In this document: in pieces, positions 1-8,100 of the stretch
How positions within the stretch are numbered: the first letter of the stretch is position 1
Layout of the letters: the number at the start of each line of letters is the position of its first letter
Assembly (NCBI GenBank): GCA_946614405.1
Contig: CAMOGZ010000035.1
Coordinates: 1 to 10,268, forward strand
Origin: an uncultured Eubacterium sp.
GTDB taxonomy: Bacteria; Bacillota; Clostridia; Peptostreptococcales; Anaerovoracaceae
Direction: 5' to 3'
DNA length: 10,268 nucleotides
Position numbers and translations under genes: made by a program
Notes under the pieces: model-generated
Told to the model about the DNA's origin: nothing
What the model saw: only the letters and a program-made list of their open reading frames with translations
The model's database searches: none

Positions 1-1184
1 TTGGCGGTCTTCTTCACCAGGTCCTGGTCTTTCTCGTCCATATCCCGGTGCATGCGCCGTTCCCGGACGGAGTCGATCCGCAGCCGGATCATCGCCTTAT
101 CTTCCCCGGGTATGGGATCGCAGTCGCAGGTCACATCCACAGTGAACCGGGGCTGAAGGCCCTGATCCAGTTCCTCTGACAGCGGCTGTTCCTGATAGAG
201 GCAGAAGCTTCTGCCCTCTGCCCAGAGCCGCCCTGCGGTGCTTTCCACCGCCAGGCTCTCCTGGTCACATCCGATGAACCGCCGGCCCATCCGCGCCGCC
301 ACCACGGGCAGCGTTCCCGAGCCGCAGAAGAAATCTGCGCACAGGTCACCGGGATCCGTGCAGCATTCCACGATCCGGGACAGGAGCTGTTCCGGCTTCT
401 GAGTGGCGTAGCCCGTCCGCTCCGCAGAGGTCCGGCCCACCATGTCGATCTGCCACACGTCCTTCATGTTCACCAGGGTGTACCAGCCCAGCTCATCCTC
501 GTATTCCTTGACTCCCTTGAACCGGTAGGGCTTGAACTGCCGGTTGTAGGACTTCTCTTCCAGAGGATGGAACTTGTACTTCCCCGATTTGCTGTAAACC
601 AATATATTATCATGCTTCCGGGCGAAGTGCTTCTTGCTGCTTCCGCCGGATTTATACTGCCAGATGATCTCATTGACGAAGCGCTTCTCCCCGAAGACTT
701 CATCCATGATGATCCTGGCATAGTGCACCACGTGCCAGTCCAGATGCAGGAAGATCAGCCCGTCGTCCGCCAGAAGCTCCTTCATGAGGATCAGCCGCGC
801 CGTCAGCTGCCGGAGGTATTCATAGAGGCCGTTCTGCCACTTGTCCTCGTAGGCCCGGTGCCGGATGGCTTTGTTCCCCACGGGAAGGACCGCGTCGTAC
901 TCCGCCTTGGAGAAAAAGGGCGGATCGATGTAGATCATCTGGATCTTCCCCGCCACGTCGGGATCTTCCGCCAGGTGCTTCATCAGGCGCAGATTGTCGC
1001 CCCGGAAGAGCTTGTCCGTGGCGTGCTCCCGGGGATTCCCGATCCCCTGCAGGAGCCCCAGGTCATCGTATGGATCCTTTTCCTTTACCTCTTCCACCAG
1101 AGCGGGAATGCTTTCTTTTGTCATTTTTGCCTGCCTTGCGGCCTGGGCGATCACCCTGGTCAGGTCTTTTAGCGTGCTGCTCAT
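1..1184 (-). CDS. Site-specific DNA methyltransferase, beta class (N-terminal 394 codons, runs off window)
   Basis: This gene probably transfers a methyl group from S-adenosylmethionine to an exocyclic amino group (adenine N6 or cytosine N4) in a specific DNA sequence. Reading the minus strand from the ATG at 1184 stays open to base 1, so the C-terminus is outside the window. Catalytic motif IV is DPPF at residues 87-90, and the SAM-binding motif I is DFFCGSGT at residues 284-291. Motif IV before motif I is the order of beta-class methylases, including type III Mod subunits. Other Mod-like elements are GDNLRLM (62-68), FARKHDNIL (about 200) and a GYATQKPEQLL stretch just before motif I. The start is supported by AGGAGGA about 8 bases upstream. 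The first 122 bases lie inside the end of the ygiQ reading frame, in another frame. No restriction gene is visible, so it could be an orphan methylase or half of a system lying further left. The family is sure; the target sequence is unknown. Confidence 0.9.
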   Translation of the reverse strand, partial: MSSTLKDLTRVIAQAARQAKMTKESIPALVEEVKEKDPYDDLGLLQGIGNPREHATDKLFRGDNLRLMKHLAEDPDVAGKIQMIYIDPPFFSKAEYDAVLPVGNKAIRHRAYEDKWQNGLYEYLRQLTARLILMKELLADDGLIFLHLDWHVVHYARIIMDEVFGEKRFVNEIIWQYKSGGSSKKHFARKHDNILVYSKSGKYKFHPLEEKSYNRQFKPYRFKGVKEYEDELGWYTLVNMKDVWQIDMVGRTSAERTGYATQKPEQLLSRIVECCTDPGDLCADFFCGSGTLPVVAARMGRRFIGCDQESLAVESTAGRLWAEGRSFCLYQEQPLSEELDQGLQPRFTVDVTCDCDPIPGEDKAMIRLRIDSVRERRMHRDMDEKDQDLVKKTA

Positions 1185-2961
1185 GTTCTCTTCCTCCTGT
1201 CAGGACCGGGATCAGGTCCCGCCGTCCTGCTGTCTCCAGAGCCCGGATCACCCACTTGCGGTTCTCCGGCTTGTTATAGTGGATCAGCGCCCGCTGCATC
1301 CGTTTCTCATTCAGGTCCTTGGCCACGTAGACCGGCTCCATGGTCCTGGGGTCGATCTCCGTGTAGTACATGCAGGTCGCCAGGGTCCCCGGGGTGGGAT
1401 AAAAGTCCTGGACCTGGTCGGGAATGAACCCGTAGTCCTTCAGGAACAAAGCCAGCTCCACCGCATCCTCCAATGTGCTCCCGGGGTGGGAGCTGATGAG
1501 GTATGGGATCAGGTACTGCTTCTTCCCCAGCTTCCGGTTGACCTTCTCATATTCCTGCACAAAGTCCAGGAACACCTCTTTAGAAGGCTTGCCCATATAA
1601 TACAAAACCCGTTCTGAGACGTGTTCCGGCGCCACCTTCAGTGTGCCGCTGATGTGGTGACGGCAGAGCTCCCAGAGAAAGTCTTTCTTATGGTCCGCCA
1701 TCAGATAATCATAGCGGATCCCGGAACGGATGAACACCTTCTTCACTCCGGGCAACTCCCTTACCCCCTTCAGAACGTCCAGATAATCGCTGTGATCGAT
1801 TTTCATATTCTTGCAGGGATTCGGGTACAAACAGTCTTTTCCTTTGCATACGCCGGATCTGAGCTGTTTCTCACAGGCGGGAAAACGGAAGTTGGCCGTG
1901 GGCCCGCCCACATCATGGATGTAGCCTTTGAAATCCGCCTTGCGGGTCAACTGCTCCGCCTCCCGGACGATGGACTCCTTGCTGCGGCTTCTGACCTGCC
2001 GGCCCTGATGATAGGTCAGAGCGCAGAAGTTGCAGTCGCCGAAGCAGCCCCGGTTGGAAACGATGCTGAACTTCACCTCCCGGAATGCCGGGATCCCCCC
2101 TTCCCGTTCATACATGGGATGGACTTCATTCTCAAAGGGAAGCTCGTAGACGTCGTCCAGTTCCTGACGCTCCAGGGGCTCCTGGGGCCGGTTCTGGACC
2201 ACGTACAGATTCTCACCGTAGGGCTCGATGAGCCGAAGTCCGCAGATGGGATCATTCTCCCGGTACTGCTTGCGGAAGCTCTCTGCATATTTCCGTTTGG
2301 AGGATGCGATCTCATCATAGGACGGCAGGACCCGGGTCTCATCATCGGGTTCAAAGGACCGGGACACGTAACAGGTCCCCCGGATCCAGGTGATATCCGA
2401 CACATCGATACCGGAGTCCAGTGCCTCGGCGATCTCCAGCACCGCCTTCTCCCCCATACCGTAGATCAGAAGATCCGCCCGGGAATCCAGAAGAATGGAC
2501 CGCCGGACTTTGTTATCCCAATAGTCGTAATGCCCCAGACGCCGGAGGCTGGCCTCCAGTCCGCCGATGATGATGGGCACGTCGCGGTAGGCCTCCCGGG
2601 CCCGGTTGGCAAATACGATGACGGCGTGGTCCGGCCTTCCGCCGGCCTTGCCGCCGGGAGCATATTCATCGGTCCGCCTTTTGTGACGGAACACGGAGTA
2701 GTTGTTCACCATGGAGTCCACGACGCCGCTGTTGATGAGAAATCCCAGCCGCGGCCTTCCGAACCGCCGGAAATCCTCAGCGGAGTGATAGTCCGGGCGG
2801 GCCAGGATGGCCACCTTGTACCCGAACCGTTCCAGCAGCCGTCCGATGATGGCGGTGCCGAAGGAATGATGGTCCACATAGGCGTCTCCCGTCACCAGGA
2901 CGAAGTCCGGCTGCTCCCAGCCTCTTGCCTCCATGTCCTTTCTTGATACCGGCAGAAACAT
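1063..2961 (-). CDS. ygiQ: YgiQ family radical SAM protein
   Basis: A 632-residue member of the YgiQ family (UPF0313), radical SAM proteins whose substrate is not established. The N-terminus FLPVSRKDME...VTGDAYVDHHSFG is the family's characteristic opening, followed by the GGLEASLRRLGHYDYW block. The 4Fe-4S cluster motif CFGDCNFC is CX3CX2C at residues 306, 310 and 313. Upstream ATG codons are open to 3027, but the start at 2961 fits the family N-terminus and overlaps the preceding stop as TGATG, a sign of translational coupling to the Nudix gene. After the conserved region the protein ends in about 50 Arg/Lys/Gly-rich residues. The last 40 codons are shared, in another frame, with the start of the DNA methyltransferase. 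Length fits Gram-positive YgiQ proteins. Family assignment is firm; function is open. Confidence 0.93.
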   Translation of the reverse strand: MFLPVSRKDMEARGWEQPDFVLVTGDAYVDHHSFGTAIIGRLLERFGYKVAILARPDYHSAEDFRRFGRPRLGFLINSGVVDSMVNNYSVFRHKRRTDEYAPGGKAGGRPDHAVIVFANRAREAYRDVPIIIGGLEASLRRLGHYDYWDNKVRRSILLDSRADLLIYGMGEKAVLEIAEALDSGIDVSDITWIRGTCYVSRSFEPDDETRVLPSYDEIASSKRKYAESFRKQYRENDPICGLRLIEPYGENLYVVQNRPQEPLERQELDDVYELPFENEVHPMYEREGGIPAFREVKFSIVSNRGCFGDCNFCALTYHQGRQVRSRSKESIVREAEQLTRKADFKGYIHDVGGPTANFRFPACEKQLRSGVCKGKDCLYPNPCKNMKIDHSDYLDVLKGVRELPGVKKVFIRSGIRYDYLMADHKKDFLWELCRHHISGTLKVAPEHVSERVLYYMGKPSKEVFLDFVQEYEKVNRKLGKKQYLIPYLISSHPGSTLEDAVELALFLKDYGFIPDQVQDFYPTPGTLATCMYYTEIDPRTMEPVYVAKDLNEKRMQRALIHYNKPENRKWVIRALETAGRRDLIPVLTGGREHEQHAKRPDQGDRPGRKAGKNDKRKHSRSGGRGKGKGSIR

Positions 2962-3590
2962 CACAGAGCCTGCCTTTCCTGAAGCTGTGCCAGAACATGC
3001 TCGGTGATGCGGGCTGTGAGACCCCACAATGGCCGTCCGTCCACGTCGTAGACCGGAATGGTCCAGGTCCCCACGCGCCAGCTGTAATTCTCATCGATCC
3101 CCACTTCTTCGAAGGGGAAATTCTCCGCCACCTCGGCCCGGACATTCTCATCGAAATGTCTGCCCTCGGTGGCCAGGATATGGGACACCGGCAGTAGGAA
3201 CACCTCGTCCACTTCGCTCTCCTCGATGACCGCATTCTTATATGCCTCATAGTCCACGATGCCGATATAGGAAAACAGAGAGTAATTGGCATAGCCGTAC
3301 AGGGTATCTCCCTGGCCGATGATCTCCACATGCTCCCGGGAGATCCCCACTTCCTCTTCCGTTTCCCGAAGGGCCGTCTCCAGAGGGTCCTCCCCCTTCT
3401 CCACGTGACCGCCGGGGAAGCAGATCTCCCCGGGATCCCGTTCCATGTCCTTCGCCCGCACCTCGTACATCAGGCAGAGTTCTCCCTCTGCCATCACGAA
3501 GGGAACCAGCACGGAAAAATACCGGTACCTTCCTATAGCGCCCGGTTCGTGATCCTGATAGAATGCTCGTATGGTATCTGTCGTAATCAT
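2961..3590 (-). CDS. Nudix hydrolase, probable CoA pyrophosphatase
   Basis: A 209-residue Nudix enzyme. The Nudix box runs from Gly61 to Ile83 (GHVEKGE, then RETEEEVGI), matching GX5EX7REUXEEXGU with Thr at the first aliphatic position. It is preceded by LMYEVRAKDMERDPGEICFPGG, which resembles the UPF0035-type signature of CoA diphosphatases. The C-terminal WGLTARI stretch is also typical of that group, which cleaves CoA to 3',5'-ADP and 4'-phosphopantetheine in the cytoplasm. Earlier in-frame ATGs exist at 3605 and 3623, but both fall in an intrinsic terminator. The ATG at 3590 has GGAG nine bases upstream and gives the usual family length. The stop TGA shares its last A with the ygiQ start. 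No convincing promoter is visible between the upstream terminator and this start, so expression may rely on read-through or a weak promoter inside the preceding gene. Substrate is inferred from family motifs; other nucleotide diphosphates are possible. Confidence 0.88.
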   Translation of the reverse strand: MITTDTIRAFYQDHEPGAIGRYRYFSVLVPFVMAEGELCLMYEVRAKDMERDPGEICFPGGHVEKGEDPLETALRETEEEVGISREHVEIIGQGDTLYGYANYSLFSYIGIVDYEAYKNAVIEESEVDEVFLLPVSHILATEGRHFDENVRAEVAENFPFEEVGIDENYSWRVGTWTIPVYDVDGRPLWGLTARITEHVLAQLQERQAL

Positions 3591-3605
3591 AGTCTGTTTC
3601 TCCAT

Positions 3606-3635
3606 AAAAATTAAGAGGGGCATGTTGCGCCCCTC
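3606..3635 (-). terminator. Intrinsic terminator after the P-loop gene
   Basis: On the minus strand a perfect 7-bp stem GAGGGGC / GCCCCTC with a 7-base loop is followed by TTAATTTTT. It begins 15 bases after the stop of the small P-loop gene. It lies immediately before the Nudix gene and separates the two transcription units, at least in part. Confidence 0.85.
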
Positions 3636-3650
3636 ATCATTGCTGACACT

Positions 3651-4073
3651 CTAGTTCAGAATCTCATAGTTTGAAAAATCTACGCCGATCATTTCTTCCT
3701 TCTCAGCAGACAGGCTGACGACGAAGTCCATTCCATAATTCTTGGAAATGCCGTTCAGGCGGGTCAGGAATTCCGGAAGATCTCCCAGTGAGAAATCAGC
3801 GTGTTTCAAAATGCTGTCGATGTAAATTGTCTCTATATCGTGGTCTGAACTGATGATTCCATAAAGGAAACCAATATACTCATCACAGTTGGTAATGTGC
3901 TCAAAGTCCTCCATGCAGACGACACGGATGCGATACTTGAGGTCATACATCAGTCTGGAGTTCTTATTGATGAAAATAACGCTGCCGTTGCTCTTCTCGA
4001 TGTTGTCATTTGCCAGATCTACCATCTGCTTCGTTTTACCGGCTCCCTTATGTCCAATCAGTAATTTAACCAT
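3651..4073 (-). CDS. Small P-loop ATPase-like protein (often annotated PilT-like in Clostridia)
   Basis: A 140-residue soluble protein with a Walker A motif GHKGAGKT at residues 7-14, right after the first beta strand (MVKLLI). A Walker B-like strand ETIYIDS has its acidic residue at Asp86. It is less than half the size of real PilT retraction ATPases and has none of their other domains. The common label 'twitching motility protein PilT' for proteins of this shape in Firmicutes therefore looks like over-annotation. A longer open frame begins at 4109, but that ATG lies in the -10 region of a promoter. The ATG at 4073 has GGGAGG six bases upstream and places the P-loop in the normal position. 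The gene follows rlmN by 55 bases, has its own predicted promoter, and is closed by a terminator, so it can be expressed alone. Nucleotide binding is well supported; role and substrate are unknown. Confidence 0.85.
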   Translation of the reverse strand: MVKLLIGHKGAGKTKQMVDLANDNIEKSNGSVIFINKNSRLMYDLKYRIRVVCMEDFEHITNCDEYIGFLYGIISSDHDIETIYIDSILKHADFSLGDLPEFLTRLNGISKNYGMDFVVSLSAEKEEMIGVDFSNYEILN

Positions 4074-4107
4074 ATTTTGCCTCCCATTCTTCTCAAATCT
4101 TTCTCTC

Positions 4108-4136
4108 ATTATACCTTAACTTACCATTTCATTCAA
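4108..4136 (-). promoter_or_regulatory. Sigma-A promoter for the small P-loop gene
   Basis: On the minus strand TTGAAT (4136-4131), a 17-base spacer and TATAAT (4113-4108). The -35 overlaps the rlmN stop codon. The predicted start of transcription near 4101 leaves about 28 bases of leader with GGGAGG before the ATG at 4073. No hairpin is visible between rlmN and this gene, so read-through from rlmN is also possible. Confidence 0.7.
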
Positions 4137-5163
4137 CCGTCTTTTTCGAATTTTCCAGTCGCAGCTGTCCGCAGGCTCCGTCGATGTCGGCGCCCATCTG
4201 CCGGCGAACGGTGGCAGGGACTCCCCGGCGCTCCAGTTCCTCACAGATCTCCCGGGCCCGGGCTCTTCCCGCCGTCACAAAGCCGGTCTCGCTGACCTCA
4301 TTCAGCGGGATCAGGTTCACATGACAAAGCATGCCCTTCACCAGTTTATACAGCGCTTCCACGTCTTCGTCGCGGTCGTTCACCCCGTGGATCAGGGCGA
4401 ACTCAAAGGTGACCCGGCGGTTTGTCTTGTTGGTATATTCTTTCACCGCAGGGATCAGGACCGACAGCGGATAGGAACGGTTCACCGGCATGATGGCCGA
4501 CCTCCCCTCCTCCGTTGCCGCATGCAGCGAGATGGCCAGATTGACCTGGGGGAAATCCTCCGCAAACCGTGCGATCTTCGGCACCAGGCCGCAGGTCGAG
4601 ACGGTGAAACTGCGCATCCCCAGATTGGCGCCGTTCTTGTCATTCATAATGCGGATGAACCGGGACAGCTCATGATAATTGTCGAAGGGCTCTCCGGTCC
4701 CCATCACCACGATGTGGTTCACGGGCTCGCCGGTTTCCCGTTCGATGTCCAGGACCTGGGAGATCATCTCCCCTGCCGTCAGATTCCGCACCAGGCCGTC
4801 CAGGCCCGAGGCGCAGAAGGCACAGCCCATCCGGCACCCTGCCTGGGAGGAGATGCAGACGCTGTTCCCATACTTATACCGCATGAACACGCTTTCCACG
4901 GCATTTCCGTCCGCCAGGCGGAACAAAAACTTACGGGTCCCGTCCAGGGAAGATTCCTTCACCGTCACAAGCTCCAGGGCGTCGATGGTACAGGACTCCT
5001 CCAGTTTCTTCACGAAAACTTCCGGAAGATTATGCATCTCCCGGAAGCTTGTTTTCCCTTTATAGATCCATCCGAACAGCTGCTTGGCGCGGAACTTGGG
5101 CTGACCCATGGACAGGACCAGTTCTTCCAGTTCCGACAGGCTTCTATTCCTCAGATTCTCCAT
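4129..5163 (-). CDS. rlmN: 23S rRNA (adenine-2503-C2) / tRNA (adenine-37-C2) methyltransferase RlmN
   Basis: A 344-residue radical SAM enzyme that methylates C2 of A2503 in 23S rRNA at the peptidyl transferase centre and, in studied homologues, A37 of some tRNAs. The N-terminal helical domain (about 1-85) is followed by a Glu at 90 that aligns with the proposed catalytic base. The CX3CX2C cluster is at Cys110, 114 and 117, GTGEP at 155-159, and the methyl-carrying Cys331 lies in GACGQLR near the C-terminus. All residues expected for the mono-methylcysteine mechanism are present. The QMGADIDGACGQL context supports RlmN over Cfr, although motif comparison alone cannot fully exclude a Cfr-like enzyme. 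The ATG at 5163 lies five bases after the ileS stop. The only Shine-Dalgarno-like sequence (AAGAGAG) is weak and inside the end of ileS, which suggests coupling to ileS translation. Confidence 0.95.
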   Translation of the reverse strand: MENLRNRSLSELEELVLSMGQPKFRAKQLFGWIYKGKTSFREMHNLPEVFVKKLEESCTIDALELVTVKESSLDGTRKFLFRLADGNAVESVFMRYKYGNSVCISSQAGCRMGCAFCASGLDGLVRNLTAGEMISQVLDIERETGEPVNHIVVMGTGEPFDNYHELSRFIRIMNDKNGANLGMRSFTVSTCGLVPKIARFAEDFPQVNLAISLHAATEEGRSAIMPVNRSYPLSVLIPAVKEYTNKTNRRVTFEFALIHGVNDRDEDVEALYKLVKGMLCHVNLIPLNEVSETGFVTAGRARAREICEELERRGVPATVRRQMGADIDGACGQLRLENSKKTVE

Positions 5164-5168
5164 AATGA

Positions 5169-8100
5169 TTACACTCTCTTGATATCCAGACCGGTCTTGT
5201 GGCCGTTGATGTCAACTTCAGAAAGTCCCTCTGCGGCGTCGATGCTCTCTGCCAGTGTCTCGGACTTGATGTAGTCCTCGTGGCATGCTACGGCGGCCTT
5301 GACCTCCTCGTCGCAGGACATGGAGATGGTGATGTGATCCATCATGTCCAGATCCTTCTGCTTACGCATCTGCTGGATCTTGGAGATGATCTCTCTGGCG
5401 ATTCCTTCCTTGGACAGTTCATCGGTGATGGTGGTGTCCAGGATGGCGAACACATTATTCTCCATGGCTACCGCAAAGCCTTCCTTGGCGTTGATGCGGA
5501 CATCCACGAACTCCTTCTGGATCTCGACTTCTTCACCGTTCAGGTCCAGGCAGACCTTCTCACCGGAATCCAGTCTGGCCACGAAGTCAGCAGCGTCTTC
5601 CTTGGCAAGTGCTCCGCCGAAGGCCTTGATGTTCTTACCCAGGACAGGTCCTGCCACCTTGAAGTTCGGCTTGAGGCTGTAGTCCATGTAGGTGTCCAGC
5701 TTCTCAGCGAAGACCACGTTCTTCACGTTCAGCTCTTCCATGATCAGCGGTGACAGATCCTCGATGATGTCCTTATATTTTCCGTCTACCAGGATCTCAG
5801 ACAGCGGCTGACGGACCTTGATGCTCTCCTTCTCACGGATGCCGCGGCCCAGGTTGCACAGTGCTCTGACCAGATCCATTCTCTCCTCGACGGTCTTGTC
5901 GATGGCAGTCTCATCTGCCTCCGGGAAGTACGCGATATGAACGGTATCTTCTCCGGTGAGCTTGGTATAGATCTCGTCGGACAGGAACGGAGCAACCGGT
6001 GCGATGAGTCTTGCGGTTCCTTCCAGCACCTCATAGGTGGTGGCATAGACGCTCTTCTTGTCGTCGGACAGTCCGCTGGCGTAGAAACGACGTCTTGCGC
6101 GGCGGATGTACCAGTTGGACAGATCCTCATTCACAAAGTCCTGGATGGCGCGTACGGTCTTCATGTGATCGTAGTGATCCATGTACTCTGTAACGTCCTT
6201 CACCAGCTGGTTGTACTTGGACAGGATCCAGCGGTCCAGTTCCGGACGCTCTGCGTAGGGTACGGACAGGCTCTTCACATCCAGATCATCCATGTTGGCA
6301 TACAGAACGAAGAAGTTATATACATTCTTCAGAGTTCCGAAGAACTTGCTGACGGTCTCCTTCAGGCCTTCCTCATCGAACTTGGTGGGAGACCATGCCG
6401 GGGATACGGAAAGCAGGTACCAGCGTGTGGCGTCTGCGCCGTACTTATCCAGCATTGCGAAGGGGTCAACGGTGTTTCCGACATGCTTGGACATCTTCTT
6501 GCCCTTGGCATCCAGGATCAGGTCATTGACCAGTACGTTCTTATATGGAGCGGTTCCCATGATGAATGTGGAGATGGCCATCAGAGAATAGAACCATCCT
6601 CTGGTCTGGTCGATTCCCTCACAGATAAAGTCAGCCGGGAACAGCTTGTCGAAATCGTCCTTATGTTCAAACGGGTAGTGCCACTGTGCGAAAGGCATCG
6701 CTCCGGAATCGAACCAGCAGTCGATAACTTCCGGAATACGGCTCATCTGCTTGCCGCACTCAGGGCAGACGATGTGAACATCATCCACGAAAGGACGGTG
6801 CATATCGATGCTCTCATCGATGTCCTCTACTGCGCGCTCTACCAGCTCAGCTCTGCTTCCCATGCATTCCAGATGTCCGCACTCGCAGCGCCAGATGGGG
6901 ATCGGCATTCCCCAGTAACGGGTTCTGGAGATAGCCCAGTCCTTGACCTCTTCCAGCCAGTTTCCGAAACGCTTCTCACCGACGAAGGGCGGGAACCAGT
7001 TAACAGCATTATTATTGGCCACCAGCTGATCCTTCAGTGCGCTCATCTTGATGTACCAGCTGGGCTTTGCATAATAAACCAGCGGAGTTCCGCATCTCCA
7101 GCAGTGAGGATAGTTATGGGAGATCTTCTCTCTCTTATAGATCTTATTATCCTTGGCCAGGTACTTGATGATCTCGATGTCCAGGCCCTCTTCCATGACG
7201 AAGTGTCCCTCCCAGGGTCCTTCGGTGAAGCAGCCCTTCTCGTCTACAGGCTGCAGCATGGGCAGGTCATATTTGCGTCCGCACTGATAGTCGTCCTCAC
7301 CAAAGGCCGGAGCGGTATGAACGATTCCGGTACCGTCTTCGATGGAGACGTAATCCATGCAGGTCACGAAGAATGCCTTCTTGTCGGCCTTGACGATGGG
7401 CAGAAGCTGCTCATATTCCATGTATTCCATGTCCTTGCCCTTCATCTCGGACAGGATCTCATAGGTTCCTTCTCCCAGGACTTTGTCAGCCAGATGCTTG
7501 GCCACGTAGAAGATGTTTCCGGCCTCGTCGCCTTCCTTCATCTGTGCGCGGATGTAGTCGAATTCCGGGCCAACGGTGACCACGGTGTTGGACAGCAGTG
7601 TCCAGGGCGTGGTGGTCCATGCCAGGAAGTATTCATTCTCTTTGCCTACGACCTTGAACTTAACGATCAGGGTGTTGACCTTGACGTCCTTATATCCCTG
7701 AGCAACCTCGTGGGATGCCAGTCCGGTTCCGCAGCGCGGGCAGTACGGCAGGATCTTATGTCCTTCATAGATCATGTCCTTGCCGAAGAACTGCTTCAGG
7801 ATCCACCATTCGGTCTCGATATAATCATTGTCCAGAGTGATGTACGGATTGTCCATGTCTGCCATGTACGCCATACGTTCACTCATGTCACGCCACATAT
7901 CAGTGTAGGTGAACACGGACTCACGGCACTTCTTATTGAACTCGCGGATACCGTACTTCTCGATCTCCTGCTTGCCGTTGATGCCCAGCTGCTTCTCCAC
8001 CTCGATCTCCACCGGAAGTCCGTGAGTATCCCAGCCGCCCTTACGGTTGACCTGGAATCCCTTCATGGTCTTGTAACGGTTGATGGAGTCCTTCAGTGTT

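Noticed and set aside
1621..2946. A 441-codon open frame on the plus strand opposite ygiQ
   Set aside because: It is fully contained in the well-supported ygiQ frame and arises from GC-rich codon use.
2961..3027. An earlier ATG for ygiQ at 3027
   Set aside because: The extra 22 residues do not resemble the family N-terminus, while the ATG at 2961 fits it and overlaps the preceding stop as TGATG.
4073..4109. An earlier ATG at 4109 for the P-loop gene
   Set aside because: It lies at the promoter -10. The ATG at 4073 has GGGAGG and the normal P-loop position.
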